From Sphingomonas montanisoli (GTDB taxonomy: Bacteria > Pseudomonadota > Alphaproteobacteria > Sphingomonadales > Sphingomonadaceae): a DNA stretch of 64,000 bases. The position numbers were made by a program, and so were the translations under genes. The notes beneath the pieces are model-generated. The model had not been told where the DNA came from. It ran no database searches and saw only the letters and a program-made list of their open reading frames with translations. Below are positions 34,120 to 42,708 of this stretch, piece after piece. The DNA is taken from the NCBI RefSeq assembly GCF_008274695.1, contig NZ_VTOU01000002.1, positions 206,001 to 270,000 on the forward strand, given 5' to 3'. How positions within the stretch are numbered: the first letter of the stretch is position 1; each line of letters opens with the position of its first letter.

Positions 34120-35126
34120 CGCGGCTGGTCGCGTTCGGCGAGCTGCTGGTTCGGCTCTCCCCGCCCGACAAGTTGCTGCTCAAATCGGCGCGCAGCCTCG
34201 ATCTCCATGTCGGCGGCGCCGAGGCGAACGTCGCGATCGGGCTGGCGAGCCTGGGGCATGACACCGCGATGCTCAGCCGCGTTGCGGATAATGCGCTGGG
34301 ACAACTCGCGCGGGGCAACCTGCTCTCAACGGGCGTGGATTGCGCGCATGTCGCCACCGCACCCGGCCGGATGGGCCTGTATTTCCTGACGCCCGGCGCC
34401 GGAATGCGGCCGTCCGATATCGTCTATGACCGCGCAGGCAGCACCTTCGCGCTGGCGGGGGAGGCCGATTTCGACTGGGATGCCGCTTTTGCGGGCGCGA
34501 CCCACCTTCACCTGTCGGGGATCACCCCGGCGCTCGGCCCCAAATCGGCGGCGGCAGCGATCGCGGCGGCCAAGGCGGCGAAGACGCGCGGGATGACGCT
34601 GATCTTCGACGGCAATTATCGGGCGCGGCTGTGGGAAGCGTGGGACAGCAATCCCCGCGCGATCCTGACCGAACTGATCGGCATGGCTGACATATTGTTC
34701 GGCAATCACCGCGACATCGCCTTGTTGCTCGATCGTCCGTTCAGCGGTGACGGATCTGAGCGGCGGCGCGAGGCGGCACTGGCGGGGTTCGGCGCCTTTC
34801 CGAACCTGAAGCTGATTGCGTCGACCGCACGCCATGTCGAGGATGCCGACAGCAACCGCGTCGCCGCGCGGATCGACACGCGCGATCAGGCCTATCGCAC
34901 CGAAGAGGTGACGATATCGGGCATCGTCGATCGGATCGGCGCAGGCGACGCCTTCGCAGCGGGCGTTCTCCACGGCCTGCTGACCGACCCCGACGATATC
35001 GACGGTGCCGCGCAGGCGGGTCTGGCGCTCACCGCGCTCAAACATTCGCTGCCGGGCGATGCGAGCCTGTTCGGGCGCGAGGATATCGCGACCTTCCTGT
35101 CCGGGGAGCTTGATGTCCGCCGTTGA
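34116..35126 (+). CDS. kdgK: 2-keto-3-deoxygluconate kinase KdgK (PfkB family)
   Basis: A 336-residue ribokinase-fold sugar kinase. N-terminal 'AFGELLVRLSPP' and 'VGGAEANVAIGLASLG' (about 34) plus the C-terminal PfkB motif with the catalytic Asp, 'DRIGAGDAFAAGVLHGL' (about 272). It phosphorylates KDG from both the lyase and the isomerase branches to KDPG, the substrate of eda on the other strand. Coupled to kduD by ATGA; overlaps the esterase start by 14 bases. Confidence 0.93.
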   Translation: MTRLVAFGELLVRLSPPDKLLLKSARSLDLHVGGAEANVAIGLASLGHDTAMLSRVADNALGQLARGNLLSTGVDCAHVATAPGRMGLYFLTPGAGMRPSDIVYDRAGSTFALAGEADFDWDAAFAGATHLHLSGITPALGPKSAAAAIAAAKAAKTRGMTLIFDGNYRARLWEAWDSNPRAILTELIGMADILFGNHRDIALLLDRPFSGDGSERRREAALAGFGAFPNLKLIASTARHVEDADSNRVAARIDTRDQAYRTEEVTISGIVDRIGAGDAFAAGVLHGLLTDPDDIDGAAQAGLALTALKHSLPGDASLFGREDIATFLSGELDVRR

Positions 35127-36660
35127 TCGGCGGGCGGCTATGACCTCCATCGCGGCGCTGGCCGCGACCATCGCAGCGCCGGTCGTTGCGCGGCGCGGCG
35201 ATCCGATCGTCGTCACGAAATCGGGCAGATTGCGGGGTACGCGCGAAGGCGGACTCGCGGTGTTCCGGGGTGTGCGCTATGGCGAGGACACGAGCCGCCG
35301 CCGCTTTCAGGCACCGGAACCAGTGCGCGCGGGGAGCGGCATATACGACTCAACCGCCTTCGCCCCCTCCTGTCCGCAGGCGGGCGTGGTGGGCGGGCAG
35401 GGCGAGGATTGCCTCGCGCTCAACATCTGGACACCGGGGCTCGACGCCGCGAAGCGCCCGGTGATGCTGTACATCCACGGCGGCGCTTATTCGAACGGTA
35501 GTGTGGTCGACCCGCTGACCTATGGCGATCGTCTCGCGGCGGCGGGCGATGTGGTCGTGGTGACGGTGAACCACCGGCTGAACGCGCTGGGCTATCTCTA
35601 TCTGGCGCGGCTCGATCCGCGCTTCGCCGACAGCGGCAATGTGGGGCAGCTCGACCTGATCCTCGCGCTGCGGTGGGTGCGCGACAATATCGCGGCTTTC
35701 GGGGGCGATCCGAACAAGGTGCTCGTCTTCGGCCAGTCGGGCGGCGGCGCGAAAATCGCGACGATGATGGGGATGCCTGCGGCCGAAGGCTTGTTCCACC
35801 GCGCGATCACCATGTCGGGGCAGCAGGTGACGGCATCGGGACCGATCAATGCCGGACGGCGCACCGAAGCCTATCTGGCCAGACTGGGCGTTACGAAAAC
35901 CGATCTGTCGCCGCTGCTGACGATGCCGGTCGATCGCCTGATCGAAGCGCTCGCGGCCGAAGATCCGATATTGGGCGGTGGGGTCTATATGGGGCCGGTC
36001 CTCGACATGAAGTGGCTAACCCGTCACCCTTTCTGGCCCGACGCGAACCCGATCGGCAACGCGATCCCGATGATGCTGGGCAATACGCATGACGAAACGC
36101 GCGCCTTCATCGACGCGCGCGGTCCGAAGCTGGCGGGGCTGAGCTGGGACAATCTGGCGGCGCGGATGCAGCCCGAGTTGCGGATCGATCTGCTGCCCGA
36201 GTGGATCGTCGCGCAATATCGTGCGCACTTCCCCGACTGGTCGCCCGAGCGGGTCTTCTACGCCGCGACGACGGCCGGGCGGAGCTGGCCGGGGCAGGTG
36301 ATCGAGGCGGAAGCGCGGGCGAGAGCGGATGCGCGGACCTGGGTGTATCAGGTCGACTTCGCATCGCCGACCCAGCCGTGGAAAGGCGCGCCGCACATGA
36401 TGGACATTGCGCTGGCGTTCGGCACGCTCGACGCGCGGGGGTCGCTGACGGGGACCGGCGCGGGCGCGCGGGCGACGAGCAAGGCGATGATGGATCGTTT
36501 CATCGGCTTCGCGCGAACGGGCCATGCAGATTGGCCGCAATATCGGCTCGATCGTCGATCGACGATGATCTTCGACGCGATCTCGCGGGTGGAGGACAAT
36601 CCCCGCGGCTGGGAGCGCGAGTTGTTCGGGCGCGTGCCGTACATCCAGCCGGGAAGTTGA
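35113..36660 (+). CDS. Type B carboxylesterase, secreted
   Basis: A 515-residue alpha/beta hydrolase. N-terminus 'VDRRAAMTSIAALAATIAAP' looks like a Tat-type signal. Nucleophile Ser in 'GQSGGGAK' (about 209), the acid in 'GNTHDETRAF' (about 325), His in 'GAPHMMDIALAFG' (about 430), oxyanion 'YIHGGAYSNGS' (about 118). Carboxylesterase type B enzymes cut carboxylic esters; as last gene of the kdu operon it may remove acetyl, methyl or feruloyl groups from pectin fragments. ATG 35113 overlaps kdgK; a longer frame from 35005 would lie within kdgK. Confidence 0.88.
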   Translation: MSAVDRRAAMTSIAALAATIAAPVVARRGDPIVVTKSGRLRGTREGGLAVFRGVRYGEDTSRRRFQAPEPVRAGSGIYDSTAFAPSCPQAGVVGGQGEDCLALNIWTPGLDAAKRPVMLYIHGGAYSNGSVVDPLTYGDRLAAAGDVVVVTVNHRLNALGYLYLARLDPRFADSGNVGQLDLILALRWVRDNIAAFGGDPNKVLVFGQSGGGAKIATMMGMPAAEGLFHRAITMSGQQVTASGPINAGRRTEAYLARLGVTKTDLSPLLTMPVDRLIEALAAEDPILGGGVYMGPVLDMKWLTRHPFWPDANPIGNAIPMMLGNTHDETRAFIDARGPKLAGLSWDNLAARMQPELRIDLLPEWIVAQYRAHFPDWSPERVFYAATTAGRSWPGQVIEAEARARADARTWVYQVDFASPTQPWKGAPHMMDIALAFGTLDARGSLTGTGAGARATSKAMMDRFIGFARTGHADWPQYRLDRRSTMIFDAISRVEDNPRGWERELFGRVPYIQPGS

Positions 36661-36681
36661 ACCTTCCAGCAGATGATTGGA

Positions 36682-37065
36682 TCACTTCACCGGATAGCTG
36701 ATGATCAACGCGAGCGGAGTCTTGCCGGTCTGGCGGATACCGACGTTCGCACCGGTATAGAGGTAGGCCGCCATGCCCGGCCCGATCATCTTCTCGACGC
36801 CGTCGGAGCTGACCACACCTTCGCCCGAGAGGACATAATAGACCTCATCATGCGCGATGGGATGGAGGCCGATCGCGGCGCCGACGTGGAGGACGCGCTT
36901 GCGAAACTCCATCGTGCGCGGCTTGGGCACCGCGTCGCTGATGCGGTAAGCGGTGCTCATGCCGATCTGGCCATGGGGTGGCGGCTCGTCGCGCATCACG
37001 TCGGCTTCGTTGACGACGACCATCGGCGGCGCGGCCGCGAGAAACAGGGCGATAATCGGTGACAT
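36682..37065 (-). CDS. Cupin-domain protein with signal sequence
   Basis: A 127-residue single-domain cupin. 'MSPIIALFLAAAPP' could be a short signal peptide. Cupin motif 1 'GLHPIAHDEVYYVLSGEGVV' and motif 2 'GPGMAAYLYTGANVGIRQ' are clear; metal-type His/Glu residues are partly present. One base separates it from the pectate-lyase-like gene, so they are co-transcribed. Perhaps binds or isomerises a uronide; unproven. Confidence 0.8.
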   Translation of the reverse strand: MSPIIALFLAAAPPMVVVNEADVMRDEPPPHGQIGMSTAYRISDAVPKPRTMEFRKRVLHVGAAIGLHPIAHDEVYYVLSGEGVVSSDGVEKMIGPGMAAYLYTGANVGIRQTGKTPLALIISYPVK

Positions 37066-37066
37066 C

Positions 37067-38467
37067 TCACTGCCCTCCCTGGCGCATCATCTTGTCGCGA
37101 TCGGACAGATGCTCGGTGATCATTTCCTTCTGACCGGGATAACGGCCCGATCTGGGCTCCATCGTATCAAGGTTCCAGTCACCCTCGACGAAGGAAGCTT
37201 TCGTGGGTTTGAACTGAGGATAGCCGCCAACGACCTTCTCGTCGTCGATGATCTCGCCACGGCCTTCGGCCACGAAGAACAGGACGCGCAGATCGTCGGC
37301 ATCGCGATCCCATGGCCGCGCCCCGGCATGCCACAGGACATGCGTCTCGACGTCGCGCGCGGGCAGGATATCGAGCCCGGCCCAGGCGGTGGAGGGCGTT
37401 TTCTCCTCGATCAGCTTCGCGCGGGTTTCGCCATAGCGGCCGAACATCGGCAGCGGGGCGCCCCATTTGTCGACCGCGATATTGTCCTTGCCATAGTAAC
37501 GCAGGTCGCCGTCGCCACCGAGCATCAGGAAGGGCATGCCCGGCGCGGTCGAGACGCCGCCGCGCAGGACATTGCCGACCGCGGTGAGCTGCCCGTCCTG
37601 ATAGGGATGCTCGCCCCATTCGAGCGCCATAAGGTTGTAGTGGATGGCGCGCTCGCCCGGATCATAGATGATGTTGTTCACCACCTCGGCATGGACCCCG
37701 CCCTTCAGGAGCGGATTGCGTTCCTTGTTGTGCGCGTAAATGTTGCGGTAGATCAGGATGTTGGTGGCATTGTCGTGGATCAACGATCCCTTCGAATGCT
37801 CGCCCTTGGGATGGCTGGCATTGGCCAATCCCTCGGCCGCCAGATTGTAGCTGAAGGTGATGTCGTGCGAGGTGCCCTTGCGCCATTCGTCGGGCGTCTT
37901 GCCGGTGAAGCGGGGGCCCGAGGCCGACATATTCTCGTCGATCGCCCATCCGAAGGTGCAGTGATCGATGATGATGTTGGAGGCCGCGACGGTGGAGAGG
38001 GCATCGGCCTCCCACCCGCTCAGATGCGGTTGGCCGTCGACTCCGGTGCGCACGCGGATGTGGCGCATGATCACGTCGTGGGTCGCGATGTCGATGCCGG
38101 TGCGGATCAGCGTGATGCCCGGCGACGGCGCGGTCTGCCCGGCGATCGTCAGATAGGGTTCGGTGATCTTGATGCCTTCGCGGCCGAAATCGATCACGCC
38201 GGCGACCTCGAACACGACGATGCGCGGCCCCTTCGCTTCGATCGCGGCCTTGAAGCTGCCGGGGCCGTCGGCGGCCAGCGTGGTGACGCGGATGATGCGC
38301 CCGCCCCGGCCGCCCGGGGTCGTCGCCGCCCAACCGACCGCTCCGGGAAAGGCGAGAGAGGTGGGGATCGCTGACCTGGGCGCGGGCGTCGGCTGCGCGG
38401 CAAAAGTGCCGGCGGATGCCAGCGACGCCGCACCGATCAGCAGCCCGAGTTTCGACAGGTGCTTCAT
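37067..38467 (-). CDS. Secreted pectate-lyase-like polysaccharide lyase (PL1 type)
   Basis: A 466-residue right-handed beta-helix protein. Signal peptide ends 'AGTFAAQ' (about 25). 'FPGAVGWAATTPGGRGG' and 'GSFKAAIEAKGPRIVVFEVA' open the fold; 'VIMRHIRVRTG', 'DALSTVAASNIIIDHCTFGW' and 'ISYNLAAEG'-like segments give the helix rungs with acidic calcium-site residues. Family enzymes cleave polygalacturonate by beta-elimination in the periplasm or outside, giving substrate for the TonB receptor and KduI. The ATG at 38467 has GAGGAG five bases upstream; the codon before is also ATG. Operator palindrome 60 bases upstream. Confidence 0.88.
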   Translation of the reverse strand: MKHLSKLGLLIGAASLASAGTFAAQPTPAPRSAIPTSLAFPGAVGWAATTPGGRGGRIIRVTTLAADGPGSFKAAIEAKGPRIVVFEVAGVIDFGREGIKITEPYLTIAGQTAPSPGITLIRTGIDIATHDVIMRHIRVRTGVDGQPHLSGWEADALSTVAASNIIIDHCTFGWAIDENMSASGPRFTGKTPDEWRKGTSHDITFSYNLAAEGLANASHPKGEHSKGSLIHDNATNILIYRNIYAHNKERNPLLKGGVHAEVVNNIIYDPGERAIHYNLMALEWGEHPYQDGQLTAVGNVLRGGVSTAPGMPFLMLGGDGDLRYYGKDNIAVDKWGAPLPMFGRYGETRAKLIEEKTPSTAWAGLDILPARDVETHVLWHAGARPWDRDADDLRVLFFVAEGRGEIIDDEKVVGGYPQFKPTKASFVEGDWNLDTMEPRSGRYPGQKEMITEHLSDRDKMMRQGGQ

Positions 38468-38526
38468 CATCACTCCTCTTCCCGGCCACTTCTTGACATC
38501 CCGGCAACACAGGGGCAAGAGGTTTT

Positions 38527-38538
38527 GACACCGGTGTC
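38527..38538. promoter_or_regulatory. Operator candidate, perfect palindrome GACACCGGTGTC
   Basis: Second perfect copy of the dyad, in the divergent control region between the pectate-lyase-like gene and the large TonB receptor. Flanked by TTTT on the left and T on the right. It links these two transcripts to the LacI-type regulator about 7 kb away. Confidence 0.7.
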
Positions 38539-38614
38539 TGTTGATGAGCCAGACTGGCCAGAAGCTGACGCGACAGACGGCAGAAATGCACCGGAACAGG
38601 GAAGAAGGGATGTC

Positions 38615-41452
38615 ATGATGAAGGCCATTATTCGCTCTCAGCATATCGATTCGCGCCGGCATTGGCTTGCCGCAGCGTCGGTTGCCGCTATCGCGCTGGG
38701 CGCGACGCCCGCTTTTGCGCAGGAAGCGCCCGCCGCCGTCACGGACGACGCCGCGCAGGAAATCATTGTCACCGGTTTCCGCGGATCGCTCAGCTCGGCG
38801 ATCGCCGCGAAACGTCAGGCCACTGGCGTCGTCGACGTGATCAAGGCCGAAGACATCGCTGATTTTCCCGACAACAATCTGGCGGAATCGATCCAGCGCA
38901 TCCCCGGCATCGCGATCAATCGCGACCAGGGTGAAGGGCGTAACATCTCGGTTCGCGGTCTCGGCCCGATCTTCACCCGCGTCCGCATCAACGGGATCGA
39001 GGGTCTTTCGACCACCGGCGGTACCGACAGCTCGGGCGGCGCCAATCGTGGTCGCCAGTTCGACTTCAACACCTTCGCGTCGGAACTGTTCAACTCGATC
39101 ACCGTCCGCAAGACTGCGTCGGCCGATGTCGAAGAAGGTTCGTTGGGCGCAACCGTCGACCTGCAGACCGCGCGCCCGTTCGACTATAAGGACGATCTGA
39201 CGATCGCCGGTTCGGGCGCTGTCGGCCTCAACGATTTCTCGAACGCGGTCGATCCCAAGCTCGCCGGCCTGATTTCGACCAAGCTGGCCGACGGAAAGGT
39301 CGGCATCCTCGTATCCGCCGCCTACAGCGAGCGCGGAATCCGTGAGGAAGGCCCGTCGACCGTCCGCTGGGAACGCGGCACCGACAATGGCAATTTTGCC
39401 GCCGCCTCCACGCTGCCGCAGGGTGCGAGCCAGGGCTATGCCTTCTTCCACCCGCGCATCCCGCGTTACGACAGCCTGGTCTACAAGACCGAGCGGCTGG
39501 GCCTGACCGGATCGCTGCAGTGGCAGCCGACCGACGCGACCCTGCTGACCTTCGACGCGCTCTATTCGCGCTTCAAGTCGAAGCGTGCTGAGCAGTATCT
39601 CGAGGCGATCAGCTTCAGCCGTTCGGGCACCGGCAAGCCGCAGACCGTGATCCTGCCCGGCGCCGTCGTCGACGGAACGAACAGCCTGGTGAAGGGCACG
39701 TTCAACAATGTCGATGTCCGCGTCGAGAGCCGTTACGACGAGTTGCAGACCGAATTCCAGCAGTACACTTTGTCGCTGAAGCAGGATCTGGGCGAACGCG
39801 CGCGGATCGACGTGCTGGGTGGTTATTCGAAGTCAGATTTCTCCAACCCGATCCAGACGACCGTCGCGCTCGATGCCAACAACGTCCAGGGCTACAGCTA
39901 CGACTTCACCAACGGGCGCAACCCGACGTTCAACTATGGCAATCTGAACCCCGCCAACCCGAACGCCTACACGCTCGCCGAAATCCGTCTGCGCCCGCAG
40001 TTCGTGCAGAACGACTTCAAGGTCGGGCGCGCACAGTTTGAATTCGACGCGACCGACCAGATCAAGCTGCGCGTTGGCGGCGATTACAAGAAATACGGCT
40101 TCGATTCGCAGGAGTATCGCCGCACGAGCGAAACGGCGGTGCCCACGCTGACCGCGGCGCAGCTTTCGGCGTTGACCACCACCTATGCGCTGAGCCCCGA
40201 CACGCCGATGGGCGGCACGCCGCGCGCCTTCACGATCCCCAACCTGAACGCTTTCGCCGATAGCCTGGGCATCTATTCGAACAGCGGCACCTATGCGCTG
40301 ACCGGCACGACCAACACCAACGCGCAGGGCAATTGGCGCGCGATCACCGAACGTGATCTGGGCGGCTACATCCAGGCGGCGTGGGACGTCGAAACCGACT
40401 TCGCCCGCATCCGCGGCGACGCGGGTGTGCGCTATGTCGACACCAAGCAGACCTCGTCGGGCTATACCGGCGGTGCGGCGGCATTGCTCGTCACCGACAG
40501 CCGCAGCTATGGCCAGTGGCTCCCTTCGGCCAATGTCAGCTTCGAGTTCGACCGCAACTTCGTCGTCCGTGCGGCCGTGGCGCGGGTGATGACACGCCCG
40601 AACCTGGGCAACCTCAACCCCACCGGCGCCTTCGCGGTCTCGGGCGGCAACCGCACCTACAATATCGGCAATCCGGACGTCGAACCGACCCTGGCGACCG
40701 ATTACGATCTGTCGTTCGAATGGTATTTCGCCAAGGAATCGGCGATCGTCGTCGGCCTGTTCTACAAGGACATTTCGAGCTTCGTCGCGAACACCGCGCA
40801 GTCGATCCCGTTCAACCAGCTCGGCCTGCCGGCCTCGCTGCTGACCGGTACCGGCGCGCTGCCGACCGACCTCGTCACGGTGACCCAGCCGATCAACAGC
40901 AAGGGCGGCACGCTCAAGGGCGCCGAGATCGGCTTCCAGACGCCGTTCCGCTTCCTGCCGGGCTTCCTGAGCAACCTCGGCATCCAGGCGAACTACACCT
41001 ATGTGAAGTCGACGATCGAATATCCTTTGGCTACCTCGGCCGGTGCGCCGGTGGTGAAACAGCCGCTGACCGATCTTTCGAAGCACAGCGCCAACGGCAC
41101 GCTCTATTATGAGGACGATCGCTTCAGCCTGCGCGGCTCGGTTGCCTATCGCAGCGGCTATCTGCAGGCGGGCGGCGTTCCGGGTCGCAATGGCGTCGCG
41201 CCGGGCGCGGGCCCGGTGTTCAACACCAATGCGGGCCAGCCGACCTTCAACGATGTCGAGGGCGTGCATGGTACGATCAACGTCGACATGTCGGCTTCGG
41301 TGAAGATCAACGAACATGTCACGCTGACCGTCGAGGCGATCAACCTGACCGACCAGTATGTCGACCAGTATATCGACAGCGCAGCAGATCGCCTGAGCGT
41401 CTATCACCATACCGGCCGCCAGTTCTATTTCGGCGGACGCTTCAAGTTCTGA
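38615..41452 (+). CDS. TonB-dependent receptor, carbohydrate type (OAR/TonB-Xanth-Caul group)
   Basis: A 945-residue outer-membrane receptor. Signal peptide ends 'GATPAFAQE' (about 34). TonB box 'EIIVTGFRGSLSSA' (about 50) is followed by the plug with 'DVIKAEDIADFPDNNLAESI' and 'RIPGIAINRDQGEGRNISVR', hallmarks of the large sugar receptors of Xanthomonas/Caulobacter. The barrel ends 'YFGGRFKF'. Divergent from the lyase and behind a GACACCGGTGTC site, it should take up oligogalacturonides. ATG 38615 has AAGGGA upstream. A strong terminator follows. Confidence 0.93.
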   Translation: MMKAIIRSQHIDSRRHWLAAASVAAIALGATPAFAQEAPAAVTDDAAQEIIVTGFRGSLSSAIAAKRQATGVVDVIKAEDIADFPDNNLAESIQRIPGIAINRDQGEGRNISVRGLGPIFTRVRINGIEGLSTTGGTDSSGGANRGRQFDFNTFASELFNSITVRKTASADVEEGSLGATVDLQTARPFDYKDDLTIAGSGAVGLNDFSNAVDPKLAGLISTKLADGKVGILVSAAYSERGIREEGPSTVRWERGTDNGNFAAASTLPQGASQGYAFFHPRIPRYDSLVYKTERLGLTGSLQWQPTDATLLTFDALYSRFKSKRAEQYLEAISFSRSGTGKPQTVILPGAVVDGTNSLVKGTFNNVDVRVESRYDELQTEFQQYTLSLKQDLGERARIDVLGGYSKSDFSNPIQTTVALDANNVQGYSYDFTNGRNPTFNYGNLNPANPNAYTLAEIRLRPQFVQNDFKVGRAQFEFDATDQIKLRVGGDYKKYGFDSQEYRRTSETAVPTLTAAQLSALTTTYALSPDTPMGGTPRAFTIPNLNAFADSLGIYSNSGTYALTGTTNTNAQGNWRAITERDLGGYIQAAWDVETDFARIRGDAGVRYVDTKQTSSGYTGGAAALLVTDSRSYGQWLPSANVSFEFDRNFVVRAAVARVMTRPNLGNLNPTGAFAVSGGNRTYNIGNPDVEPTLATDYDLSFEWYFAKESAIVVGLFYKDISSFVANTAQSIPFNQLGLPASLLTGTGALPTDLVTVTQPINSKGGTLKGAEIGFQTPFRFLPGFLSNLGIQANYTYVKSTIEYPLATSAGAPVVKQPLTDLSKHSANGTLYYEDDRFSLRGSVAYRSGYLQAGGVPGRNGVAPGAGPVFNTNAGQPTFNDVEGVHGTINVDMSASVKINEHVTLTVEAINLTDQYVDQYIDSAADRLSVYHHTGRQFYFGGRFKF

Positions 41453-41480
41453 TCGGCCCCCACCCCGATCTGATCTCTAA

Positions 41481-41519
41481 CGGCCGGACGCGCTCCCAGC
41501 GTCCGGCCGTTTCTTTTTC
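41481..41519 (+). terminator. Rho-independent terminator after the TonB receptor
   Basis: A perfect 11-base stem (41481-41491 / 41499-41509), seven-base loop and a T-rich tail (41510-41519). It is the clearest terminator in the window and separates the receptor from the hydrolase gene, which starts only 12 bases further on. Confidence 0.9.
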
Positions 41520-41531
41520 AGGAGTTGCACG

Positions 41532-42539
41532 ATGACGCTGGATCGACGGAGCGCGATGGCCGGGCTGCTGACGGCGGCGGGCATGGCGGCGGCGAGTGGA
41601 GCTCGTGCACAAACCGCGGCCCCCGGCAGCGGCAATTTCGCCGCCGCTCTGCCGCAGCCGACCGAGACCATCGACCTGTGGCCCAAGGGTGCGCTGCGGA
41701 TGCCAGCATCGTCCCTGATCGAGACGGTGCAGGAGCGCAGCACCGACCCGCAGGTCAACGACCGCGCAGTGTGGGGGATCAGCCATCCGCGCCTCGCGGT
41801 GTTCCGGCCGCTGCGGCCCAATGGGGCGGCGATCATGATCACGCCCGGCGGCGGATATAAGTGGGTCGTGGTGGACAAGGAGGGCTATGAGCTCGCTGCG
41901 TTGTTCGCGGCGGCGGGGATCACCTGTTTCGTCCTTTTCTACCGCCTGCCGCACGAAGGGTGGGCGGCGGGCCCGGACGTGTGCCTCTCCGACGCGCAGC
42001 GCGCGATGCGGCTGATCCGCCACCGTGCTGCCGAGTTCGCGATCGACCCGGCACGCGTGTCGGCGATGGGATTTTCAGCCGGCGGGCACCTATGCGCCGA
42101 TCTGCTCGCGCGGTTCGACCAACCAACCTATGCTGCGGTCGACAGGGCCGATCGGCTGTCCGCACGACCGTTCATCGCGGCGCCCATCTATCCGGTCGTA
42201 TCGATGAGCCAGCCCTTCGCGCACCCCGGATCGCGCGAGAAGATGCTCGGCCCGAACCCCACCGCTGAAGCAGAGCGCGCGCATTCGCCCGATCGCAACA
42301 TCCCCGCCAACGCACCCCCGACCTTCATCGTCCATGCCGAGGATGACGACGTCGTGCCGGCCGAGAACAGCCTGTTGCTGCGTGCAGCATTGCGCGCACG
42401 AAAGGTGCCGGTCGAGACGCATCTGTTCACCCATGGCGGGCACGGTTTCGGCGTCCGCCGTGCGATGGGTAAACCCGCCGCGCACTGGCCCGATCTGTTT
42501 CTCGCCTGGGCCCGGACACAGGGGCTGTTTCAGGGTTGA
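41532..42539 (+). CDS. Secreted alpha/beta hydrolase (acetylesterase-like)
   Basis: A 335-residue hydrolase with Tat-like signal 'LDRRSAMAGLLTAAGMAAAS', oxyanion segment 'MITPGGGYKWV' (about 100), nucleophile Ser in 'GFSAGGH' (about 182), Asp in 'VHAEDDDVVPAENS' (about 275) and His in 'HGGHGFG' (about 306). It resembles the endo-xylanase/acetylesterase-related group of sugar deacetylases. Good ribosome binding site AGGAG. It lies just past the TonB receptor terminator, so it needs read-through or its own promoter. Pectin or xylan acetyl groups are plausible substrates. Confidence 0.83.
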   Translation: MTLDRRSAMAGLLTAAGMAAASGARAQTAAPGSGNFAAALPQPTETIDLWPKGALRMPASSLIETVQERSTDPQVNDRAVWGISHPRLAVFRPLRPNGAAIMITPGGGYKWVVVDKEGYELAALFAAAGITCFVLFYRLPHEGWAAGPDVCLSDAQRAMRLIRHRAAEFAIDPARVSAMGFSAGGHLCADLLARFDQPTYAAVDRADRLSARPFIAAPIYPVVSMSQPFAHPGSREKMLGPNPTAEAERAHSPDRNIPANAPPTFIVHAEDDDVVPAENSLLLRAALRARKVPVETHLFTHGGHGFGVRRAMGKPAAHWPDLFLAWARTQGLFQG

Positions 42540-42654
42540 TCCATCGCGACCTCGCGACGCTGCCTGATCGTAGACGATGCCGTCTCAGCCCCTCCTACTC
42601 GCTTCCGCGCAGAGCGCGGCTATTCACAGGCGCCAAGCTATTTGTACCTCCGAA

Positions 42655-42679
42655 GGAACCATTGGGTTCGCGCTTCGAT
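42655..42679 (+). promoter_or_regulatory. Possible EcfG-type general stress promoter (GGAAC-N16-CGAT)
   Basis: GGAAC and CGAT spaced by 16 bases, one mismatch from the alphaproteobacterial stress sigma-factor consensus GGAAC-N16-CGTT, ending 29 bases before the GH13 start. A single near-match, so tentative. Confidence 0.35.
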
Positions 42680-42708
42680 GATGCAGGCGACGCTAGCGGG
42701 GAATCACA

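Noticed and set aside
39833..41410. A 525-codon open frame on the - strand
   Set aside because: Shadow of the large TonB receptor.
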